From assembly GCA_019648995.1 (NCBI GenBank), contig BLXT01007322.1, forward strand, positions 415,749-446,429: DNA of 30,681 nucleotides, read 5' to 3'. Source of the DNA: Plakobranchus ocellatus (taxonomy: Eukaryota; Mollusca; Gastropoda; Plakobranchidae). Shown piece by piece: positions 10,254 through 20,270 of the stretch. The translations under genes were made by a program, and so were the position numbers. Within the stretch, counting starts at the first letter, position 1. The number at the start of each line of letters is the position of its first letter. A model generated the notes under the pieces. That model was not told the DNA's origin and did no database searches. It was given only the letters and a program-made list of their open reading frames with translations.

Positions 10254-10522
10254 NNNNNNNNNNNNNNNNNNNNNNNNNNNNNNNNNNNNNNNNNNNNNNN
10301 NNNNNNNNNNNNNNNNNNNNNNNNNNNNNNNNNNNNNNNNNNNNNNNNNNNNNNNNNNNNNNNNNNNNNNNNNNNNNNNNNNNNNNNNNNNNNNNNNNNN
10401 NNNNNNNNNNNNNNNNNNNNNNNNNNNNNNNNNNNNNNNNNNNNNNNNNNNNNNNNNNNNNNNNNNNNNNNNNNNNNNNNNNNNNNNNNNNNNNNNNNNN
10501 NNNNNNNNNNNNNNNNNNNNNN
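10254..10522. other. Assembly gap (269 N)
   Basis: Unknown bases. The left flank (10179-10253) and the right flank (10523-10593) are the same sequence apart from a 4-base TTCA present only on the left. This points to two unmerged overlapping contigs or haplotypes rather than to missing sequence of that size. Confidence 0.95.
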
Positions 10523-10670
10523 AGATCAGTGAGTATTGTCTTTCAAGATAACTATCAGAATCATTCATTGAAAAAACTCACATAGTTGAAGATATTGTTT
10601 TGTGCTTATTTTAAACACACTTTGAAAATATATAATTTGATGTCTTTCTATCAAAAGTCATACACATACT

Positions 10671-10672
10671 CC

Positions 10673-10706
<34 letters not shown>
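10671..10706. repeat. C-run followed by (CT)n
   Basis: Thirteen C then about 12 TC units, roughly 95 bases before the Fn10 acceptor. Confidence 0.93.
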
Positions 10707-10799
10707 TTGCATGTCTTTCTTTCGCACTGATTTGTATGTAAAAAGTGATTTCGATTTGAAATCTTATTCAACGAAAAAAATGAACCTTTTCTCTCGCAG

Positions 10800-11105
10800 C
10801 CAAGCCTTCAACGCCCAACGGTCCGTTGTCTGCACAAGATGTACAAAAAGACTCAGTCACTCTCACCTGGAAACCTCCAACAGATGACGGAGGATCACCT
10901 CTCACTGGGTACGTCATCTTGAAACGTGACCACAAAAGGTCAACTTGGTCACCGGCTGGAAAATGTGACGGGTCGACTACAGAGTTCAAGGTCAAAGACC
11001 TTCTTGAGGGCACGCAGTATTTCTTCAAAGTTGTCGCTGAGAACAAAGCAGGACAGAGCGATGGGTTGGAAACTGAAGCACCCACACATGCCAAAAGCCC
11101 GTTTG
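10800..11105 (+). CDS. Exon Fn10, FN3 domain (slot C, unit 3)
   Basis: 102 residues, copy of Fn4/Fn7. Opens T-K-P-S-T-P-N-G-P-L-S; L-T-W-K-P-P-T-D-D-G-G; V-I-L-K-R-D-H-K-R-S-T-W; L-L-E-G-T-Q-Y-F-F-K-V-V-A-E-N; closes A-K-S-P-F. Last module of the three young super-repeats. Acceptor CTCTCGCAG, donor TTTG/GTGAGT. Confidence 0.93.
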
Positions 11106-11441
11106 GTGAGTAATACAGACTGGCTCACTTTCAACTTGTACTTTATGTTTCCATCTAAGTAACTTTGATTTAAGTGTTTGGTACCCAGCATGGTGAATAA
11201 ATATAAAAAGTGTAAGAACACCAAACGCATTTTAGTTTTAAAAAAATATTAGAGAGTAGCTTACTGTCTGGGTAAATGCCAACGTAGTAATCGTCTCGCT
11301 TGGAAATCTTCTGGTAATGTCGTTTGTTTTTCATGTTTTAAAAGGATATTATGTGGCGAAGCACAGATTATGACTTTTTATGTTGAAAAGTGTTTGGATT
11401 TGAATAAGAATAAACTATTCCTGTGCATTTGACCTCCATAG

Positions 11442-11747
11442 AGAAACCATCGCCACCAGTTGGACCACTGGAAATATCCAATGTGACAGACTGCTCAGCT
11501 GATCTGGCATGGAAACCTCCAAAGAGCGATGGTGGATCACCTTTGACCTCCTATATCATTGAATCTCGACCCAGCACACGGTCTACCTGGAACCAGTCTG
11601 GAAAGATCAAAGGTGACCAGACAAGCTTCACCGTGCCTGACCTTCGCCTGGACACTGAGTATCTCTTCCGGGTGACTGCTGTGAATTCCGAAGGCCAAAG
11701 TCAGCCTCTTGAAGGCAAAGAAACAGCCAAGCCCATGAAGAAGATTT
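11442..11747 (+). CDS. Exon Fn11, FN3 domain (slot A, unit 4)
   Basis: 102 residues. Opens E-K-P-S-P-P-V-G-P-L; L-A-W-K-P-P-K-S-D-G-G; Y-I-I-E-S-R-P-S-T-R-S-T-W; K-G-D-Q-T-S-F-T; T-E-Y-L-F-R-V-T-A-V-N-S-E-G-Q-S-Q-P-L-E; closes A-K-P-M-K-K-I. From here on the modules are older and more diverged. Fn14 is its closest visible relative (shared E-S-R-P-S-x-R-S and E-T-x-K-P-x-K-K). Donor ATTT/GTGAGT. Confidence 0.93.
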
Positions 11748-11773
11748 GTGAGTGTCAGTTATAAAACACCCAT

Positions 11774-11834
<61 letters not shown>

Positions 11835-12158
11835 CTCTCTCTCTCTCTCTCTCTCTGTTTTCTGATGTTTGTCTCCAATATTAGTTGTATGAATAAAGAA
11901 ATTATTCAGCTTTGTCTGTAAAGAAATTAGTGTGTATTTGATTTGAATAGTATTGGTACAAAGGAGTTTAAATAATATACTTTAATTAGGTATTGATAAG
12001 TATGAGGAAATAACTTTGAACAGCTTTGTGCTTAAGTTTGTTTCATATTTTTTCTAAACAGCTTTGACAGCATTGCGAAAAGAATTGTTTTTAAAATGAA
12101 AGAAAAAAAATGAAAATTCTGTCTTACCGTTTTTTGTTCCTTCTGTAAATTTGCTCAG
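11748..12158. other. Intron with CT/CTAT simple repeats
   Basis: Carries (CT)n, (CTAT)n, (CT)n near its 5' end (11783-11856). The rest is AT-rich with no recognised content. Confidence 0.85.
11783..11856. repeat. Compound (CT)n-(CTAT)n-(CT)n repeat
   Basis: About 18 CT units, four CTAT units around 11817-11833, then about 11 CT units. It begins about 35 bases after the Fn11 donor. Confidence 0.95.
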
Positions 12159-12461
12159 CACCTCCTGAACCGCCCCAGAACGTCCATGCCGCAAGGATTG
12201 GTGCTGACTACGTCACCCTCGAATGGAAGCCCCCAGCCAAGGACGGTGGGTCAAAGGTCACTGGCTACAAGATCCAAAAGTGTGAGGAGATTGATGGCGA
12301 CTGGGTGACCGTGAAGGAGGTGAAAGCAATTGACACAACCTTCAAGGTTGAACGTCTCAAAGAGAACGTGGGCTATTACTTCTCTGTATCAGCCAAGAAC
12401 GAAGCTGGTTACAGCGAACCTTGTGAAGCTGATGCTCTGATAAAACCGAAGAAACCTGAGG
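12159..12461 (+). CDS. Exon Fn12, FN3 domain (slot B, unit 4)
   Basis: 101 residues. Belongs to the second B subclass: the opening S-P-P-E-P-P-Q-N-V-H lacks the usual G-P-I, then L-E-W-K-P-P-A-K-D-G-G-S-K-V-T-G-Y-K-I. D-W-V-T-V-K-E-V; G-Y-Y-F-S-V-S-A-K-N-E-A-G-Y-S-E-P; closes K-P-K-K-P-E. The F strand has F-S-V rather than F-R-V. Acceptor TGCTCAG, donor TGAGG/GTAGGT read as GAG G/GTAGGT. Confidence 0.93.
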
Positions 12462-12733
12462 GTAGGTACACAAAAAAATATTCTAAACGTTACCTGGTGA
12501 GAAAGCATCATCAAACGTTGAAGTGATTTTTTGTTCCATATTTGCTGCAAATGCATATTTTGTATTTTTTAATATTAAAACATCTGTTTCTACCTGTAAC
12601 TGTGACACTGTTAAAGCGATAAGAAACAACTTGTGTCATAGCAGAAAATTCGTTGTATATAACAATTTTTAAGTTTAGTTTTAACTCCAAATGGGAAGCC
12701 AAAACGACACTGCTTTTATTTGCTGTCTTCTAG

Positions 12734-13039
12734 GACCACCGGATATTCCCGAAGGACCTATTGAGTTATCAGACCTTGACAAAACTACAGTAACCTTGAC
12801 CTGGCGACCTCCAACCTCTGACGGAGGCTCACCCCTGACCGCTTATATCATTGAGCGAAGAGAGGCCGCTAGAACTCAGTGGACGAAGCTTGACTCCACT
12901 CTACCGTCGGACACTTCGCTGACCACCCGGAACCTGATTGAGGGCAATGAATACTACTTCCGCGTTTGCGCCGAAAACAAGCATGGCCGCAGCCAATGGC
13001 TTGAGACGGATCAGTCGGTGAAAATGAGAAGTCCGTTTG
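12734..13039 (+). CDS. Exon Fn13, FN3 domain (slot C, unit 4)
   Basis: 102 residues. Opens G-P-P-D-I-P-E-G-P-I-E-L; L-T-W-R-P-P-T-S-D-G-G; Y-I-I-E-R-R-E-A-A-R-T-Q-W; N-L-I-E-G-N-E-Y-Y-F-R-V-C-A-E-N-K-H-G-R-S; closes K-M-R-S-P-F. Acceptor CTTCTAG, donor TTTG/GTAAGT. Fn16 shares the A-E-N-K-H-G motif. Confidence 0.94.
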
Positions 13040-13440
13040 GTAAGTTCTTGAGTCCACATACTTCAATCCACTTTGCACATTTTTTGTTCGGTAGGAATTA
13101 TCATCCATATCAAATTTTAGAACGCATTTTTATTTACCTTTAAAGGTTGATTAATCTTGCCTTGAAAGGTTAAAAAAGTAAACTTGATGAAAAGAAATCA
13201 TTGAATTTGGTAAAGCTTGTGAAGTTAACGAATGTCTTAAATGTGAGGAAATGAGATTGCTGTTATGATTTTTCACCAATGGAATATGATTTATACATTT
13301 TAATTTTATTATGTGGTAATTTTAATACTTTTTTTGCTTCCTTTTTTTTACTGTGCAGTACATAGAGCTTTTGGTGTTTTCTTTTAGCCTGTCGTACACA
13401 ACTCGTCTGATATTCTATTTTCTTATCCCTCTCATCACAG

Positions 13441-13746
13441 AGAAACCAGGCCGCCCTGTTGGTCCAATGGAGTTGTCTGACCTGACCAAAGACTCCGTCA
13501 CGCTGTCGTGGAAGCCACCTGAGAGTGATGGAGGCACCCCCATCACCAAGTACATCATTGAGTCCAGGCCATCCGCCCGGTCTAACTGGGCACCAATAGG
13601 AGAGGTCAAGGGTGAATCTCTCAATTTTACTGCCGACAATCTGCGCGAGGGCACTGAGTATCACTTCCGGGTCCTGGCTGTGAACAAGGAAGGTCAAGGT
13701 CCTGCCCTTGAAGCCAAAGAAACCGTCAAGCCTGAGAAGAAAGTCG
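13441..13746 (+). CDS. Exon Fn14, FN3 domain (slot A, unit 5)
   Basis: 102 residues. Opens E-K-P-G-R-P-V-G-P-M-E-L; L-S-W-K-P-P-E-S-D-G-G-T-P-I; Y-I-I-E-S-R-P-S-A-R-S-N-W; N-L-R-E-G-T-E-Y-H-F-R-V-L-A-V-N; closes V-K-P-E-K-K-V. Acceptor CTCATCACAG; a second acceptor-like CAG at 13356-13358 would shift the frame. Donor GTCG/GTGAGT. Confidence 0.94.
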
Positions 13747-14076
13747 GTGAGTTGAGCAACTCTCAACATTAACTTTGTCTTTCAATGTCAAAAATAAAAT
13801 CTCGGTATTGTTATACATAAGGCATACAATGCCATTCATCATCTCAAGGTTATTAAAAAAAAAGGAAAGGAGATATCACCTCAGAAACCCAAGTATTTTC
13901 CTAAACGATTATAGATTTTCGTCATATAAAAAATTAGAAATAGTGAACCCTTGTGTTATCTATGGTAGCAACCATATAGCATGAGACTATTCCGTGTCTT
14001 TACAGAAAAAAGATACATGATTTTGACTGTTTATCCCATTGCCAAACTTAAACTTTATCCCATAACTCTGTTCCAG

Positions 14077-14379
14077 ATCTCCCAGGCCCACCTTCTAATC
14101 TTAAGATCGGGAAAATCGGCACAGAGTTTGTCACTTTGGACTGGAAAGCACCAGTCGACAATGGCGGCGCCAAAATCACAGGCTACAAGGTGGAAATGGC
14201 CGATGTCGGCAGTGACAAGTGGGTCAAGGTTGCTGACGTTGACAGCTATGACACCAGCTACAAGGTCACGGGTCTGAAGGACGACAAGGCTTATCTGTTT
14301 GCGGTATCAGCCAAAAACAGTGCCGGTTACGGCGAGGCCTGTCAGACGGACAAAGAAGTTAAGACAAAGAAACTTGAAG
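14077..14379 (+). CDS. Exon Fn15, FN3 domain (slot B, unit 5)
   Basis: 101 residues, second B subclass like Fn12 and Fn18: opening D-L-P-G-P-P-S-N-L-K-I-G-K-I-G, L-D-W-K-A-P-V-D-N-G-G-A-K-I-T-G-Y-K-V, S-D-K-W-V-K-V-A-D-V-D, Y-L-F-A-V-S-A-K-N-S-A-G-Y-G-E-A; closes K-T-K-K-L-E. The D-G-G turn is D-N-G-G and the F strand is F-A-V. Acceptor TGTTCCAG, donor GAAG/GTTAGT. Confidence 0.93.
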
Positions 14380-15023
14380 GTTAGTATAATCAACAGTAAA
14401 ACAATTTTGTGTTGTTATTTGTAGCTAAAAAATGCATGAATGGATGTTAACAAATTCAATAGTTTGGAGGAGGAACTTTTATGAAGGCCATAGTTTTTAA
14501 AATGCTTTTTAAAGCCAAATTTTCGGTATAGAAAACAAGATCAATTCACTCCTCACCTTTTGAGGAAAAGGGCATAAAAAGGCAAAATATGTAAGAGGTA
14601 TTTCATATAAGGCTATTTTTTACAACAGCACTCATCGAAATATGATTTTATGGAGCCAATACAAGGTCTTGTTCTTTTGTGCCTGTTGATTCAGGCTTTC
14701 TGCCCTCATTAGGCTCGAAAGTCGCCGAAGACTTTACGCAAGTATGTTTGATTACTGCATCATTAACGCTTCTTCAAGACACAGCTGAAGAAATACATAA
14801 AAAAAACCTATGGAGCTAGCACATGCTTTTGCCATGCTTTCTTGCCATTTCTTCATGTCTTGGCTAAAAAAAAGGGAGATTCAGGAATATTTTGCATATT
14901 CTTTGCTTCTTTTTACGCTTGTCTATGTCTTGGCCAGTTATGTGACAGTAAGGGTTACTATGATGCTGAAAAATATACCAACCAAGGCGAATTTTTTCAA
15001 ACGATGCGTTTACTTTGATTTAG

Positions 15024-15329
15024 GCAAACCTGGAGCACCGCAGGGACCTCTGCAGGTGACAGACGTTGAAAAGACATCAGTCACATTGGCCTGGAAACCA
15101 CCAACCTCTGACGGAGGGTCACCTTTGACTGGCTACGTCGTTGAGAAAAAAGAGGCTACTCGTCCAACCTGGACCAAAGTGGAGACGATCTCTCCTAACC
15201 ACACGACCTTCACAGCCAAGAACCTTCTGGAAGGCTCGGAATATCAGTTCCGGGTCACGGCTGAAAACAAACACGGTGCCAGCTCACCATTGGTTACAGA
15301 CGCCTCTGTGAAGCCCAAAAGCAAATTTG
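15024..15329 (+). CDS. Exon Fn16, FN3 domain (slot C, unit 5)
   Basis: 102 residues. Opens G-K-P-G-A-P-Q-G-P-L-Q-V; L-A-W-K-P-P-T-S-D-G-G; Y-V-V-E-K-K-E-A-T-R-P-T-W; N-L-L-E-G-S-E-Y-Q-F-R-V-T-A-E-N-K-H-G; closes K-P-K-S-K-F, a slightly altered slot C tail. The frame stays open 214 bases upstream into the intron, but the clear acceptor GATTTAG at 15021-15023 marks the exon start. Donor TTTG/GTAAGT. Confidence 0.93.
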
Positions 15330-16039
15330 GTAAGTTTTGTGCATGTTTTAAAAGTCCACTCGCTAAAGGAGTTAGATAAACATTTTGTTTGTAGAAGTCA
15401 GTTTCAGAATTATAACTTGGAAACAAAACTATTACTATGTTAAGAAGAACGTATTTTTCATATTTTAAGTATCCTTATTCTGTATCGAGAAAAAGAATGT
15501 TTTTTTTTTCTTACTGAAAAGGTACCAATAATACTAATTCTTTGTTTCTGTAATTCATTGCCATTCATCTTATATTATCAAAGATGTTAGAAACCGAGGA
15601 TTGTCTACTCGCAGTGTTGTACTCTTTCTTGGGTCATGTACATTTCTCTCGATTATTGCCCATTATTTTAGGCTGCTACTTTGATTAGTGTAACATGGAA
15701 CTATTAGAAACGTGACGCACTTACAAATCGGATGCTTTTTGTTTCACATTTTTCATCATGATTGCCTTGGTTTTTTTTTTTTAGACTTAGAACGCCAAAT
15801 TGGTGTTTTGGGCTTCACCATTTCCCTCACCTTTTGTTTATAAACACTCAGTTCTGGTCCCGTTTGAAAATAAGAGTCATAACTCACTTTCTTTTTCGAC
15901 TTGAATGGAACGGAAAGAATATACATTCAAAAGATCTGTAATAGTGTTAAATATGGTAGGATTACAACAATTCATAAATTATAGAATATTTAAAGGCACA
16001 ACGAATGAATGATAACGTTATGGTTCTTCGCACTTTCAG

Positions 16040-16345
16040 ACAAACCGAGTAAACCCATTGGCCCCATCGAGTTCTCAGATGTGACCGACAGCACAGTAAC
16101 GTTGTCATGGAAACCCCCGAGCAGTGATGGAGGTAAGCCAATAGAAAAGTACATCATAGAGCACCGCGATCTTCGCCGATCGACGTGGACCAAGGCTGGC
16201 ACAGTTCCCGGCGATGCAACGACCTTCACCGCTGACAAGTTACTGGAGGGCAACTCGTATATGTTCCGGGTCACAGCAGTGAATGCAGAGGGAGAAAGCC
16301 AACCTCTGGAGTCGCAGGACACAGTAAAGCCTCAGAAACCTGCCA
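16040..16345 (+). CDS. Exon Fn17, FN3 domain (slot A, unit 6)
   Basis: 102 residues. Opens D-K-P-S-K-P-I-G-P-I-E-F; L-S-W-K-P-P-S-S-D-G-G-K-P-I; Y-I-I-E-H-R-D-L-R-R-S-T-W; L-L-E-G-N-S-Y-M-F-R-V-T-A-V-N-A-E-G-E-S-Q-P; closes V-K-P-Q-K-P-A. Acceptor CACTTTCAG, donor GCCA/GTAAGT. Confidence 0.94.
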
Positions 16346-16601
16346 GTAAGTTTGCGTAGCTGCAATTCTGAGAAAATGGGAGGTGCATGAATTATTTCAT
16401 GATGTAGAGTACACATTATAAATATATAACTGATTAAACTAGAGTATGTTATCGGTACATCATAAGCGTACTGTGTAAAGGCAATTAGCACATTGGCACA
16501 TGCATGATAAAATAAGGGGAGCAAATATTTTGTACTTGTTCTTTTTAATTCAAATGTTCACCACGATCTGTGTTCACATTTTCTTTCCTTTGATATTCTA
16601 G

Positions 16602-16904
16602 CGACACCTGGATTACCCACCAACCTGAAAGTGAAAGAAGTTGGCAAAGACTTTGTCAAGATAGAGTGGAGTCAACCGAAATCTGATGGTGGCTCTAAGG
16701 TAACAGGCTATCGTCTCCTCTCTAGAGTCGATGGTTCGGACGACTGGAAGGATGTTGGCAAGGTCGGAGCACTTGATACATCATTCACATTCAAGGACTT
16801 GAGCGACAAGAAGAAATACTTCTTCGCAGTTGTGGCCGAGAATAAGCTGGGCCAGGGTGACAGGCTAGAGACGGAGAGTAGCATCAAGCCGAAAAAACCT
16901 GCAA
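16602..16904 (+). CDS. Exon Fn18, FN3 domain (slot B, unit 6)
   Basis: 101 residues, second B subclass: opening T-T-P-G-L-P-T-N-L-K-V-K-E-V-G, I-E-W-S-Q-P-K-S-D-G-G-S-K-V-T-G-Y-R, D-D-W-K-D-V-G-K-V, K-K-Y-F-F-A-V-V-A-E-N-K-L-G-Q-G; closes K-P-K-K-P-A. The donor GCAA/GTGAGT leaves an A, which can join either Fn19 or the candidate microexon at 17065. Confidence 0.93.
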
Positions 16905-17064
16905 GTGAGTAGTTTTCCATATTTGAGCTGTTTCATTTTCAAGCTTTATAAGCGCACAAGTAGAATTGTTTTCAAATTAGAATGTGCAGCAAGTGTGGTA
17001 TAAGTTATGGAGATTTGAGCCAAATAAGTATTTTAAATGAATTGCGGTATCCATCTGCGTTTAG

Positions 17065-17094
17065 GCTCTGCAGAAGTGAGAACTCCAAATGTCA
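17065..17094 (+). CDS. Candidate 30-base linker microexon
   Basis: Lies in the 418-base intron between Fn18 and Fn19. Acceptor GCGTTTAG at 17062-17064 and a full-consensus donor GTCA/GTAAGT at 17095. Length 30 with phase 1 at both ends, so it adds ten residues (S-S-A-E-V-R-T-P-N-V) without a frame change. A second acceptor CTGCAG at 17071-17073 would give a 21-base form, also in frame. Such a linker would sit between slots B and C, where no other unit has one. Chance matches of this kind occur (I found one implausible decoy), so this is a candidate only. Confidence 0.35.
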
Positions 17095-17322
17095 GTAAGT
17101 TTTAACAAATTGTGTTTATAAAAACCTTTTGTGTAAAATTTTTCCTGTTGTGGCTTTCACAGAGTGGTTGACTTTTTTTGGTATTCCGATTTCTCACTTT
17201 CAAAAGGTCATACATTGTCATTAAGCTTGTTCATATTTTTAACATATAAAAATTGCTTCTTTTTATTGAGCTGTCTATAGTTATTAAATATGCATTTAAT
17301 GTATTTTAATCCATTTCTGTAG

Positions 17323-17625
17323 CAAAACCATCCCCACCTGTTGGCCCAATCAAATTCTCGGATCTGACCCGCACATCTGTGACGCTCTCTTGGCGTCCGT
17401 CTGAGGATGATGGCGGTGATATGATTACTGGGTATATTCTGGAGAAAAAAGAAGCTTGGAAGACAGTGTGGTCACCTGTGACTGAAGTATCCCCAGACAT
17501 CACGAGCTACTGCGTCCAGAAACTGCGCGAGAACCAGGAGTATGTGTTCAGAGTACTGGCCGAAAACTCTGTGGGGCGCTCCCTGCCACTAGAATCAGAC
17601 TCTGTCACACCCAAACATCCTTACG
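17323..17625 (+). CDS. Exon Fn19, FN3 domain (slot C, unit 6)
   Basis: 101 residues, one shorter than other slot C modules. Opens T-K-P-S-P-P-V-G-P-I-K-F; L-S-W-R-P-S-E-D-D-G-G-D-M-I; Y-I-L-E-K-K-E-A-W-K-T-V-W; L-R-E-N-Q-E-Y-V-F-R-V-L-A-E-N-S-V-G-R-S; closes T-P-K-H-P-Y. The K-x-A-W-K-T-x-W motif recurs in Fn22 and Fn28. Acceptor TTCTGTAG, donor TACG/GTAAGT. Confidence 0.93.
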
Positions 17626-18121
17626 GTAAGTTCTTTAATTGTTAGGTCAGAGGTGAATTTATGATCACGTTTGGATAAGATTTTGTGTTTCCACTCTATG
17701 AGCGGTATTCACTAAAGGTAGAGTGAAACTCTATCCTGACCTATTAGTGAAACCTGACACTGATTTCCTTGCCTTCTACAATTTTTTTGTATAAATAATC
17801 AAGTAATAATGAAAAGGTGTGTTTTCATGTACAATTCGGGTACAGATTCTATAATTAATAGAGTTCTCAAACCTCTTAGACAGAAAGATGCACTGATAAA
17901 TATTTAGCAACAAGCGTGTACTTTAGAGTAAAACAAATGAAAAAAAAAGGACTGACGTAATCATAACTACCACTATCTTACTGATACAATAACCTCTTTT
18001 ATATAATAATTCGTAAGAGATCTTTGAAACACATTCAGATTTTCACTCAATTTGTTTTGTTTTTTTTATTTTGAGCTTGAAACAAAACCTGACACCTAAT
18101 TAAAATCCTCTACTTTGTCAG

Positions 18122-18427
18122 GCCCTCCAAGTGCGCCACAAGGGCCCCTGGAAACCAGTGATCTGACGGCGACTACTGTAACTTTGTCATGGCAACCTCC
18201 AAAATCTGATGGAGGGCAGCCTCTGACTGGGTATGTTCTTGAGCGCAGAGACACCAAGCGCTCTACGTGGACCCCAGTAGAAAAGGTCAAGCCAAATGTA
18301 AATTCCTATACTGTTCAGGATCTGAGCACAGGAGTTGACTACCATTTCCGCGTAACGGCTGAGAACAAAGAAGGTGTCAGTCCACCTCTCGAGACATCAG
18401 CTACAGTCAGACCTTTCAAGGAACTTG
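18122..18427 (+). CDS. Exon Fn20, FN3 domain (slot A, unit 7)
   Basis: 102 residues. Opens G-P-P-S-A-P-Q-G-P-L-E-T; L-S-W-Q-P-P-K-S-D-G-G-Q-P-L; Y-V-L-E-R-R-D-T-K-R-S-T-W; D-Y-H-F-R-V-T-A-E-N-K-E-G-V-S-P-P-L-E; closes V-R-P-F-K-E-L. Middle part resembles slot C but the tail is of slot A type. Acceptor TTTGTCAG, donor CTTG/GTAAGT. Confidence 0.94.
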
Positions 18428-18656
18428 GTAAGTTCCAATCTAGTTCTTTTTTATTAGATCTATCAAATATCTAGCAGAACAATCAGTGCCTCTTCAAGCA
18501 AACAAAACACCAACGTTTCTTTAGTATTGTACTGATTTCAATGATAAAATACTCCGTAAAAAAACTCTAGCATGCATCCGAGCTTTGAATGTCAAAATTG
18601 AAAATTGACTAAGAGTTCAATAAAACGAATCATTTGAGTAATCAAATCTCTTTCAG

Positions 18657-18956
18657 AACCTCCATCGTCACCTAAAGGACCAATGAAGCTCTCGGACTTC
18701 ACAGAGACTTCAGTGACCATGCACTGGCAGCAACCAGCAGAGGATGGAGGCTCCAACATCACTGATTATGTCCTAGAGGTTCAAGAAGGCAACAAAGATT
18801 GGAAGAATCTAACAAAGGTGGAAAGCTATACCACCAAATACAAGGCTGTAGACCTAAAGGAAGGTACCCAGTACAAGTTCAGAGTGTCAGCCGTAAATAA
18901 AGTTGGGCAGAGTAAACCTTTGGAGTCAGATCAAGTGGTTTTGGAAAAACCGCCAG
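18657..18956 (+). CDS. Exon Fn21, FN3 domain (slot B, unit 7)
   Basis: 100 residues. First B subclass (opening E-P-P-S-S-P-K-G-P-M-K-L keeps G-P). M-H-W-Q-Q-P-A-E-D-G-G-S-N-I; Y-V-L-E-V-Q-E-G-N-K-D-W; D-L-K-E-G-T-Q-Y-K-F-R-V-S-A-V-N-K-V-G-Q-S; closes V-L-E-K-P-P. Acceptor TCTTTCAG, donor CCAG/GTAAGA. Confidence 0.93.
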
Positions 18957-19429
18957 GTAAGATGCGAGAATTTATCTTAATTTTGTTCAACCATTAAAGG
19001 TTGTTTCAGATATGCCAGAATGCTTCAGACAAATAATGTTTGCGCTGTTACGCCATTAGTTTTTGGGATATTGAGAAGCTACTTTTGTATGTGCTTCATC
19101 TTTTGTATTCATCAGGAATTTTCTTTAAACCATAATCGGTGATATCCCATTTCATTTTGATTTGTCATGAAATCAGCCTGAAAGAACCGCAAGTAGCATT
19201 TACAACATTTGTGTGGTATTGATATGATCTGAATATCCATTTTGTAAGCTTTGCAGAAAAAAAAAATCGATCGGCATATTTTGATTGTGTATGAAAAAAA
19301 AAGGACTTAGAATTTCTAAAACCCAATTTAAAGACTGAAAAAAGATTTATGTATTCCTTTTTGTCATTTGGAGTGGTTTCATGACTCTTACAACCTATGG
19401 ATGTATCTTCACATTCGAACTCCTTACAG

Positions 19430-19747
19430 AAAAACCTGGTCCACCCACCCATCCGTTCACCATGACCGAATTCACAAAGTCCAGCATAACCTTGACCTGG
19501 GGTCCCAGCCAATCCGATGGCGGCTCGGCCATCTTGCACTATATCCTTGAGAAAAGGGAGTCCTGGAAGTCGACCTTCCAGCACGTGTCAAAGGTCAAGC
19601 CTGCAGGTGAAGGTCAAAAGCTGACGCATTGTGTGGACGGCTTGAAGGAAGATCAGGACTACATGTTTAGAGTGTTTGCAGAAAATGCTGTCGGAGCATC
19701 CAAAGCCATTGAGACTGATGTACCTTACAAACCGAGAAGTCCTTTTA
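19430..19747 (+). CDS. Exon Fn22, FN3 domain (slot C, unit 7), longest module
   Basis: 106 residues, the longest single FN3 exon here, with an extra stretch around K-P-A-G-E-G-Q-K-L-T in the C'-E loop. Opens E-K-P-G-P-P-T-H-P-F; L-T-W-G-P-S-Q-S-D-G-G-S-A-I; Y-I-L-E-K-R-E-S-W-K-S-T-F, where F replaces the usual second tryptophan; D-Y-M-F-R-V-F-A-E-N; closes K-P-R-S-P-F. Acceptor CCTTACAG, donor TTTA/GTAAGT. Confidence 0.93.
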
Positions 19748-20270
19748 GTAAGTAATCCCAGAACGATTTTGTTTCCCGTATAAAATTTCTGTATATTATG
19801 ATTGTTGTAACATATCTTTTCCAAGTCAGGGTTTTTTCCGTTCTGTCGGTTCTTACCTGTTAAAAAGGTAAAATAACACAGTTTCGAAACTGTCGATGTG
19901 GATTCATGAATATTCTTGTTGTTATGTCCATGTGAAGTAAAATAGGTGAAAATATATAAACTGTATTAACACGGATTTGTCACTCATGTTTCTTTGTACT
20001 GTTTACTATCAGTGCATGCTTAACAAATTAATACTGGCTTTTAATATGATTCAGCACACAGGCTTTTCTAGATGTTCATTACAATCTGCTTTAAATCTGT
20101 TGGGGTTTTTTTGTTTTTTTTTTGTTTTTAATCATCTCTTCTTTTATTTCACAAATGCACCAGAAGTTTCTCATCTCTATTCACTAGCTCGTCTTCTTCT
20201 CATTCTTTTTACTTTTACGTCTGGCTTTTGACAATGTTCACTCTTTTGAAACCAATAAACACAACTTCAG

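Larger units (their letters stand above)
10185..10799. other. Intron containing the assembly gap
   Basis: Holds the 269-base N run, a duplicated copy of its own 5' end, a C-run joined to (CT)n, and the acceptor of Fn10. Real length is unknown. Confidence 0.85.

Noticed and set aside
10221..10568. Frames running through the N run
   Set aside because: They consist of unknown bases and mean nothing.
13359..13440. Alternative upstream acceptor (CTGTGCAG) for Fn14
   Set aside because: Using it adds 82 bases and breaks the phase-1 frame.
14810..15023. Open in-frame extension upstream of Fn16 with a hydrophobic stretch, looking like a signal anchor
   Set aside because: The acceptor GATTTAG sits exactly at the module boundary seen in all other exons. 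Similar chance extensions occur before Fn2, Fn5, Fn13 and Fn17. No promoter seen.
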